Part shown: piece after piece, positions 14,341 to 19,766 of the stretch | Position numbering within the stretch: position 1 is the first letter of the stretch | Layout of the letters: every line of letters starts with the position of its first letter | NCBI GenBank assembly: GCA_041301185.1 | Contig: JBFYSV010000305.1 | Span: 1-19,766 of the forward strand | Direction of reading: 5' to 3' | Source of the DNA: JAQBDA01 sp041301185 | Lineage (GTDB): Bacteria; Chloroflexota; Anaerolineae; Anaerolineales; UBA4823 | DNA length: 19,766 nt | Translations under genes and position numbers: made by a program | The notes under the pieces: model-generated | Database searches by the model: none | What the model saw: only the letters and a program-made list of their open reading frames with translations | Told to the model about the DNA's origin: nothing

Positions 14341-15048
14341 ATGTTTGAGATGCTGGCTTTTGATGCTGACGACACCCTGTGGAATAACGAGGTCTATTAC
14401 ACCCGGGCCAAGGAAGAATTTACCGATTGGCTGGAGATCTACGAAGACGATCGCGAGCAGATCACGCTCCGCCTGGACGAGATCGAGGAAGGCAATGTAG
14501 AGATCTACGGCTACGGAATTAAGAGCTTCACGCTGTCGATGATCGAAGCTGCTCTCCAGATCAGCCGGGGGCTGATCAGTCCGGAGCATCTGGAGGAGAT
14601 CATCGGACTGGGCAGGAATATGCTGCTCACCCCGGTGGAGATCTTCCCGGAGACCGAAGCGGTGCTGGCGGCGCTAGCCCGGGATTGGGAGATGATGCTG
14701 ATCACCAAGGGGGATGTCTTCGAGCAGAGCAAAAAGATCGAGCGCACGGGATTGAGGGGGTATTTCCGGCATATCGAGATCGTCGGCGAGAAGACCACTC
14801 CGGTCTACCGGGCGCTGATCGAGCGCCACCGGCTGGACCCGCAGCGCTTCCTGATGGTGGGCAACTCGCTGCGCTCAGACATCCTGCCTGTGCTGGAGCT
14901 GGGCGGGCAGGCGGTGTATATCCCCTACGCCAATACCTGGGCACACGAGCACAAGGTGGACCATTTCGACACCCAGGATGGCTATTACGAGATCGAGCAG
15001 CTGGGGCAGCTGCCGGAGTTATTAGAGAGTTTGCGCAGAGTGAGGTGA
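14341..15048 (+). CDS. HAD-superfamily hydrolase (phosphatase-like)
   Basis: The 235-residue product shows the four HAD motifs: FDADDTLW (7-14, nucleophile Asp8 and acid Asp10), a Thr in MLITKGD, a Lys in GEKTTP, and GNSLRSDI with the terminal aspartate. A helical cap lies between motifs I and II, as in subfamily I enzymes that act on small phosphate esters in the cytoplasm. Substrate unknown. The ATG at 14341 has GAGAAGAG (14328-14335) five bases upstream, and the frame before it does not resemble the family. A TAGAAT (14294-14299) may be its -10, without a clear -35. It lies between its own terminator and the operon hairpin, so it seems a separate unit. Confidence 0.87.
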   Translation: MFEMLAFDADDTLWNNEVYYTRAKEEFTDWLEIYEDDREQITLRLDEIEEGNVEIYGYGIKSFTLSMIEAALQISRGLISPEHLEEIIGLGRNMLLTPVEIFPETEAVLAALARDWEMMLITKGDVFEQSKKIERTGLRGYFRHIEIVGEKTTPVYRALIERHRLDPQRFLMVGNSLRSDILPVLELGGQAVYIPYANTWAHEHKVDHFDTQDGYYEIEQLGQLPELLESLRRVR

Positions 15049-15137
15049 GTATCCATAAGAAAGATCGAGCCCTGCCCGGGTTGCCTTCCAGATGAGGATC
15101 ACAGGGATGCCTGGCTTCACTCGGCATGACATATGTT

Positions 15138-15176
15138 AACGTCCCCTAGGTGACGAACCTGCGGGACGTTTTTATT
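15138..15176 (+). terminator. Rho-independent terminator of the HAD hydrolase gene
   Basis: AACGTCCC (15138-15145) pairs with GGGACGTT (15163-15170), with an inner AGGT/ACCT stem, followed by TTTATT. The plus-strand T-tail fits the upstream HAD gene. On the minus strand the hairpin is not followed by T's, so it is less likely to end the beta-propeller gene, which stops 38 bases away. Confidence 0.85.
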
Positions 15177-15207
15177 CATTTCGAAGATTGATAGATTGGC
15201 TATCCTA

Positions 15208-18200
15208 TTAGCCACCCTTCTTGGAGCGCTGGTCAGCCAGCCATTTGAGAGCCTGGTCGGCTTTGGGGTGACCCAGCTTCTTGGCCTGCTGGAAGCTGCG
15301 CTCTGCTGAGCGCCAATCGCCCAACCTGGTGGCTGCCATCCCTGACCAGAGCCAGGCGAGGGCGTTATCCGGCTCTTGCTGCAAGACCTGGCGCAAGGTG
15401 CGCATGCCCTGCTCGTTCTGCCCGGCTTTGACCTGCTCCACACCCTGCTTCAGCAAGCGGGTGACCGGGCTGCTTGGGGCGGCTTTGCTGGTGGGCGTGC
15501 CAACCAGCACCGGCAAGGCGGTTTCGGCTTCCACGGGCGGGGTGGTTGCTGGGCGGCGGCGGATCAGGCGCATGGCCAGGAAAGCCAACAGAAAAGTAAC
15601 CAGCAAAATCCCCAGCGCCCAAAGATACACATCCCAACCACCGCCGGTAACTTGCGGCAGGAGGGCTCCCCCGCCAGTCTGGGTTGTGGAGGGTCCCCCG
15701 CCGCCTGCCTCGCTGCTGGTAGCGGTTGGGAAGGGGGTGGGTGTAGGAAGGGTTTCCTGCGCTTCGGGACCGGCTGACTCCGGACGGGCAGTGAACAGGA
15801 TCACCTCGCCTTCCTCATCACCGGGCAGGCGGATGGTTTGCTGTTTAGGAGAGATCACCAGCCCGGCTTTCATTGCCGTGATGCGATATTTACCAGCTTT
15901 CAGACCGCTCAGGGAGAACTCGCCTTGCTCGTCCGAGGTGGCAGCGGGCTGGTCATCGAGCAGGATATTGACCGCAACCTGCGGCTCGCCATCCTCACCC
16001 AGGACGCGACCGTACAGGTTGAACGAATCAGGGATGACACCCTCAGGGGGCGCAATCCAGGCCAGGGGAGAGCCGGTCAGCGCTAGAAGGCCTCCCCGCT
16101 CCAGGTTGCCCAGGTTATAAAACAAGAGCTGACCTTCGCGGCTCACGCCCGGCAGGCGCTGCACGTACCAATTCGAATCGCCCGAGAAGCCATCGGCGGA
16201 AGAGTCGCGGCTGCTCTCCAGGCTCGCCTGGCGGCTGCGATCGCAGCGGGTGAGCAGGTATTGATAGCCTTGCGGGTCATACGCGTGGGTTGCAGCCCAG
16301 GAACCGTCCGGCGAGAGCCAGCCCCAGATACCGGGGCGCTCGGCTGGCGGGATGCCGCGCAGGTTGGCGCTGACCAGGGAGGCCTGGGAATTGCCAGTGG
16401 CGTCCAGGCAGAGCATGTCCTGGGCGCTGCCAGATTGGTTGCCCGCCATGCGCACCTCTCCATCTGCCGAGACATCGTAGACATAATCGGCAATCTGCTG
16501 CGGGTCCTTGAGATTCTCTTGCAATTGGTAAGGTCCGAGGATATAGCTCTGGTCGGTACCCGCCCAGCCCTGCAAGCCTGGATCGCTCAGGCGGAAGGGA
16601 CCGATCTCCAGCGGGTCAGCTTCGCCAGCCTGGACGGCAAAATAGGTGTGGGCGCTGCTGCCATTCTTGGGAGGCCGGTGCAGGGCAAGCAGCTCGCCAT
16701 CCAGCGACCACCCCACCAGGCTGGCGCTATCCATCACCAGGCTGGATTTACCCCGCTCGGCGTCATACACGTACACCTGGTCTGACTGCGGCCCGGCGCT
16801 GCCCTGCAAGGTGTAAGCCATCCAGGAGCGGCTGGGAGACCAGTGGACAGCCGAACAATCGACCGGGGCGGCAGCTTCTCGCAGGGAGATGCCTCCGCCT
16901 ACCACCCACAGCTTATCACCCTCGGTGCAATAGCTGACAAAGCGGTTATCAAAAGACCAATCTGCCAGGGAAGTCGCCCCAGGAATCTCGATCGACTCTC
17001 CGCTGGCGTCCACCATCCAGACCCGCCCCTGGGCGTCCCGGTAAGACAAGCGGGCTTCGCCCGGCGCCCAGTTCAGCTCCTGCCCGAGCGGGGTGGACGG
17101 CAGGGACACCGACTGCACCTTCAAGGCACCGCCGGGTTGAAATTCCAGGTTGAGCAGGTTATCGGCATAGACCAGGCGCTCCCCGCTGGGCGAAGCCCAA
17201 AAGGTCACCGCCGAAAGGGGCGGGCTGAGCTCACCCAGGCTGCCGTTGGTGGGGTCGTACAGGCGGAGCTGGTAATTTTCGCCCAGGTACGCCAGCAGAC
17301 TGCCGCCGCTGGCTTTGAAGTTTTCGACCTCGTATTCCTGCAAACCCTGGGCGGGAATATCGATCTCCGGCAGGGGCGCCCAATCCGCCTGCCAGCCACT
17401 CTCAGCCACCAGCGGGAAATAGGTAGCGGCTTGCAGATCGTAGATATACAGACCGACCTGACCGCTGTCATCGGTGACAAACAAGAGCTGGTTGCCGGAC
17501 GGCGACCAATCCTGCAAGACCAGGTTGGCAGCGGTTTGGAAGGTCTCGCGCAGATTGGAGCCATCTGGGGCGCTGAAGGTCAGGCTGGCGCGCTCGTTGG
17601 TGTAATAGGTACGCAGTGTGAACGCCAGGTTAGCACCATCCGGCGACCAGAGCGGCTGGACCACCCCCACGTTGGCATCGCCATAGATTTGCTGCACCCC
17701 GCTCACATCCGGGGAGGCGGTGAACAAGCCTGCCCCCGGGTAACCGACATAGGTGACCTGGTCGAACACCAGCCGGCTGGAATCCGGTGACCAATCGGCG
17801 GAGCCGGGGAATATTTCACCTCCCGATCCCAGCCAGTTATACAACGCCCCGCTTTCCCGGTTCCAGGTGCGCAGCACTCCCAGCCCTTCCAAATAGACCA
17901 GCTCGAAGAGGCGGATCCAGCGCCCATCCGGCGACCAGAGCGGGTAGACCAGGGGGTTCGAGCCAGCGGGGGGCACCAGCTCGGAGGCGACCCCGGTGGC
18001 GATATCCACGCTCCAGATACCGTGATAGACAGACCACTGGCTGCCGTCCGCCTGCGGGCTGTACTCGAAGGTGCGGGTATACGCCAGGCTGCCCCCGTCC
18101 GGCGACCAGTCGAAGCCGCGCTGGGGGAACCCGCCGCAGAAGGCATCCTCCACCAGCATGATCGGCTGCCAGGCGCCGGCGCGCATCAGGTAAAGCTGGG

Positions 18201-18486
18201 CGCCATTCTCGGCGTCCGCCGTATTCCGACAGTATGCCAGCAGGCTGCCATCCGGAGAGAAGAGCGGGGCGTAGTAGGTCACCTGCTCGCCGGCATCCGC
18301 GGTGATCTGAAACAGCTGCGGGTTGCCGCTCTGCAAAACCCAGATATTGCCATCCGATCCCAGATAGGTGACCTGTCCCTGCCAGGCGGGCGGCGATTGG
18401 GCGATACCCGGCTGGAAAGCTGGCGAGGCGGTTAATAGGAGCAGGACGAGGCTGGCGGCGATACGGATGATCGATTGGAGTTTCAT
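15208..18486 (-). CDS. Secreted TolB/WD40-like beta-propeller protein with transmembrane helix and cytoplasmic TPR tail
   Basis: The 1092-residue product begins with a signal peptide (MKLQSIIRIAASLVLLLL, cleavage near residue 30). At least ten repeats of the PD40 type follow (WSPDGxxLAY, e.g. LFSPDGSLLAY, DWSPDGGSLAY, LWSPDGANLAF, HWSPSRSWMAY), forming one or two beta-propellers outside the membrane. Then come a carboxypeptidase-regulatory-like domain (about 820-900, YGRVLGEDGEPQVAVNILLDD), a Pro/Thr/Gly linker (about 905-950), a membrane helix (about 955-972) with RLIRRRP inside, and TPR-like repeats (about 1008-1090). The ATG at 18486 is chosen because the promoter at 18519-18547 would start transcription after the more upstream ATG at 18540. 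A sensor or scaffold role is possible; the ligand is unknown. Confidence 0.85.
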   Translation of the reverse strand: MKLQSIIRIAASLVLLLLTASPAFQPGIAQSPPAWQGQVTYLGSDGNIWVLQSGNPQLFQITADAGEQVTYYAPLFSPDGSLLAYCRNTADAENGAQLYLMRAGAWQPIMLVEDAFCGGFPQRGFDWSPDGGSLAYTRTFEYSPQADGSQWSVYHGIWSVDIATGVASELVPPAGSNPLVYPLWSPDGRWIRLFELVYLEGLGVLRTWNRESGALYNWLGSGGEIFPGSADWSPDSSRLVFDQVTYVGYPGAGLFTASPDVSGVQQIYGDANVGVVQPLWSPDGANLAFTLRTYYTNERASLTFSAPDGSNLRETFQTAANLVLQDWSPSGNQLLFVTDDSGQVGLYIYDLQAATYFPLVAESGWQADWAPLPEIDIPAQGLQEYEVENFKASGGSLLAYLGENYQLRLYDPTNGSLGELSPPLSAVTFWASPSGERLVYADNLLNLEFQPGGALKVQSVSLPSTPLGQELNWAPGEARLSYRDAQGRVWMVDASGESIEIPGATSLADWSFDNRFVSYCTEGDKLWVVGGGISLREAAAPVDCSAVHWSPSRSWMAYTLQGSAGPQSDQVYVYDAERGKSSLVMDSASLVGWSLDGELLALHRPPKNGSSAHTYFAVQAGEADPLEIGPFRLSDPGLQGWAGTDQSYILGPYQLQENLKDPQQIADYVYDVSADGEVRMAGNQSGSAQDMLCLDATGNSQASLVSANLRGIPPAERPGIWGWLSPDGSWAATHAYDPQGYQYLLTRCDRSRQASLESSRDSSADGFSGDSNWYVQRLPGVSREGQLLFYNLGNLERGGLLALTGSPLAWIAPPEGVIPDSFNLYGRVLGEDGEPQVAVNILLDDQPAATSDEQGEFSLSGLKAGKYRITAMKAGLVISPKQQTIRLPGDEEGEVILFTARPESAGPEAQETLPTPTPFPTATSSEAGGGGPSTTQTGGGALLPQVTGGGWDVYLWALGILLVTFLLAFLAMRLIRRRPATTPPVEAETALPVLVGTPTSKAAPSSPVTRLLKQGVEQVKAGQNEQGMRTLRQVLQQEPDNALAWLWSGMAATRLGDWRSAERSFQQAKKLGHPKADQALKWLADQRSKKGG

Positions 18487-18518
18487 AGGCATGGCATTCT
18501 TGAGCAGGAATAGTACGA

Positions 18519-18547
18519 ATTTTAGACGAAAAGCCATCACAATACAA
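18519..18547 (-). promoter_or_regulatory. Promoter of the beta-propeller gene
   Basis: On the minus strand TTGTAT (complement 18542-18547), a 17-base spacer and TAAAAT (complement 18519-18524) match a sigma-70-type promoter. Transcription would begin near 18512, about 25 bases before the ATG at 18486, which supports that start. Confidence 0.6.
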
Positions 18548-18702
18548 GATCGGTTGCATGTATAGGCCGCGTAAACGCCTGATAGGGTGTTGCAAGGTTT
18601 GCGCCAGGGTGTTTCGATTGGTCAGTAAGTGGCTTGATAATTTGAGTTACTCGCAATGACGGATCTATTCTTGTGAAGCCCTGGGAACAGAGTACAAGCA
18701 GA

Positions 18703-18730
18703 TTGACTTTTGGCTGGCTTGTCCTATAAT
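18703..18730 (+). promoter_or_regulatory. Promoter of the polyphosphate kinase 2 gene
   Basis: TTGACT (18703-18708), a 16-base spacer and a perfect TATAAT (18725-18730) lie upstream of the kinase gene. The predicted transcript start is near 18737, giving a leader of about 50 bases with AGGAGG at 18772-18777. The stretch 18548-18702 between the divergent promoters holds no gene that I can support. Confidence 0.8.
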
Positions 18731-18785
18731 AACCATAGCGGGCATGGCAAGCCGTTACCAACGCCGCACACAGGAGGTAACCAGC

Positions 18786-19724
18786 ATGGCAAAAAAGAAG
18801 GAGAAAAACAAAAAGAGTCCGGCGGAAGAGAGCAAGCAGCCCATCGCGGAGGGGGCAGCCAAACCGGTTGAACCTGCCGTGATCGCCAAACCAGACGGCA
18901 AAGAAGGCAAAAAAGAGGCCTCGTTGGAAGTAGCAGCCCCTAAAAAGCACCACTACTCCACGAAAGAATATGAGGCGGAGCTGCGCAAGCTGCAGATCGA
19001 GCTGGTCAAGCTGCAGGAATGGGTCAAGGCGAAAGAGTTGAAACTGGTGGTCATCTTCGAGGGTCGGGACGCTGCCGGGAAGGGCGGGACGATCAAGCGG
19101 ATTACCGAAACGCTGAATCCCCGCGTCGCTCGCGTAGTGGCATTGCCTGCCCCCAACAACCGTGAGAAAACGCAGTGGTATTTCCAGCGCTACGTGCCGC
19201 ACCTGCCGGCTTCGGGGGAGATCGTGCTGTTCGACCGCAGCTGGTATAACCGGGCAGGCGTCGAGCGGGTGATGGGCTTCTGCTCTGAGGAAGAGTACCG
19301 CGATTTCCTGCGCTCGTGCCCGGAGTTCGAGCGGATGCTGGTGCGCTCGGGAATCATCCTGATCAAGTACTGGTTCTCGGTCAGCGACGAGGAGCAGGAG
19401 CGGCGTTTCCAGCAGCGCATCGATGACCCGACCCGGCGCTGGAAGCTGAGCCCGATGGACCTGCACTCGCGCTTGAGATGGATCGAGTACTCCATCGCCA
19501 AGGACGAGATGTTCAAGTACACGGATATCAAGCAAGCGCCGTGGTGGGTGGTCAACTCGGACGATAAGAAGCGCGCCCGCTTGAACTGCATCAGCCACCT
19601 GCTGACCCAGGTGCCGTACGAGGACCTGACCCCAGAGCCAATCGTACTACCGCCGCGCCAGTCGGATATCGGCTACGTGCGCCCGCCTTTCACCGACCAG
19701 ACCTTCGTGCCGGAAGTGTACTGA
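18786..19724 (+). CDS. ppk2: Polyphosphate kinase 2 family protein (class I-like)
   Basis: The 312-residue product has Walker A GRDAAGKGG (93-101), Walker B VLFDRSWYNRAGVERVMGF (147-165, Asp150) and the DDPTRRWKLSPMDLHS lid region, all typical of PPK2. It transfers phosphate between polyphosphate and nucleoside diphosphates in the cytoplasm; the single domain with this length fits class I, which makes NTPs from NDPs. The ATG at 18786 is chosen because AGGAGG lies eight bases upstream; the ATG at 18744 lacks such a site. The first 55 residues are Lys/Glu/Ala-rich, without family similarity and probably disordered. The gene is divergent from the beta-propeller gene and is followed only by 26 bases before adapter sequence. 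Confidence 0.93.
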   Translation: MAKKKEKNKKSPAEESKQPIAEGAAKPVEPAVIAKPDGKEGKKEASLEVAAPKKHHYSTKEYEAELRKLQIELVKLQEWVKAKELKLVVIFEGRDAAGKGGTIKRITETLNPRVARVVALPAPNNREKTQWYFQRYVPHLPASGEIVLFDRSWYNRAGVERVMGFCSEEEYRDFLRSCPEFERMLVRSGIILIKYWFSVSDEEQERRFQQRIDDPTRRWKLSPMDLHSRLRWIEYSIAKDEMFKYTDIKQAPWWVVNSDDKKRARLNCISHLLTQVPYEDLTPEPIVLPPRQSDIGYVRPPFTDQTFVPEVY

Positions 19725-19750
19725 TAGGATTTGATGTGGGTGTTTTGACG

Positions 19751-19766
19751 AGATCGGAAGAGCGTC
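19751..19766 (+). other. Illumina adapter remnant at the contig end
   Basis: The last 16 bases, AGATCGGAAGAGCGTC, are identical to the beginning of the Illumina TruSeq read-through adapter. They sit exactly at the contig end, where untrimmed read ends are expected. They should not be treated as genomic. Confidence 0.92.

Noticed and set aside
15197..15212. Short stem GGCTA/TAGCC at the end of the beta-propeller gene
   Set aside because: Only five pairs, overlapping the stop codon and without a T-run on the minus strand; not enough for a terminator.
16843..17790. A 315-residue open frame antisense to the beta-propeller gene
   Set aside because: The minus strand carries clear repeats with the WSPDG pattern; the plus frame reflects the complement of these repeats and has no motif.
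18537..19598. A 353-residue open frame antisense to ppk2
   Set aside because: It lies opposite a confident PPK2 gene with its own promoter and ribosome binding site; long antisense frames are common in GC-rich coding DNA, and its sequence is low-complexity without motifs.

Overview
The window looks like a chromosomal contig from a Chloroflexota (Anaerolineae-like) bacterium. This is an inference from proline/threonine-rich linkers of the TPTATPT type in secreted proteins, the high G+C content, the rpsF-ssb-rpsR cluster, and a carotenoid gene set with CruF-type and CrtYcd-type domains. No marker gene settles the taxonomy. The last 16 bases (19751-19766) match the start of the Illumina TruSeq adapter and are probably not genomic.

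Left part (1-3664): the 3' end of an acyl-CoA dehydrogenase is followed by a 15-bp inverted repeat. Then comes the conserved ribosomal/replication trio rpsF-ssb-rpsR, and a membrane-anchored parvulin-type peptidyl-prolyl isomerase. This last gene converges on a short rhodanese-like frame on the minus strand, across a hairpin that looks like a bidirectional terminator. The rhodanese lacks its catalytic cysteine and its normal N-terminus.

Central part (about 3700-14240): a single-direction carotenoid operon of nine tightly packed or overlapping genes, in the order phytoene desaturase (crtI), phytoene synthase (crtB), a small four-helix membrane protein, an alpha/beta hydrolase, a fused lycopene cyclase (CrtYc-CrtYd) plus CruF-type carotenoid hydratase, plsY, a CruG-like family-2 glycosyltransferase, a second CrtI-family desaturase (CrtD-like), and a cytochrome P450. 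It starts at a near-consensus promoter (TTGACA-N17-TATACT) preceded and overlapped by TTGnACA-type repeats that resemble a CarH/LitR operator. It ends at a long GC-rich hairpin. Together the genes suggest a pathway from geranylgeranyl diphosphate through phytoene and lycopene to an asymmetric carotenoid, with one cyclised end, one hydrated and desaturated end carrying a sugar, and possibly further P450 oxidation or acylation. GGPP synthase and a regulator gene are not in the window.

Right part (14341-19750): a stand-alone HAD-family hydrolase with its own terminator; a large minus-strand secreted beta-propeller protein with a single transmembrane helix and a cytoplasmic TPR tail; and, divergently, a class I-like polyphosphate kinase 2. 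The last two genes have good sigma-70-type promoters in the shared intergenic region. No tRNA, rRNA, CRISPR array or insertion sequence was seen.
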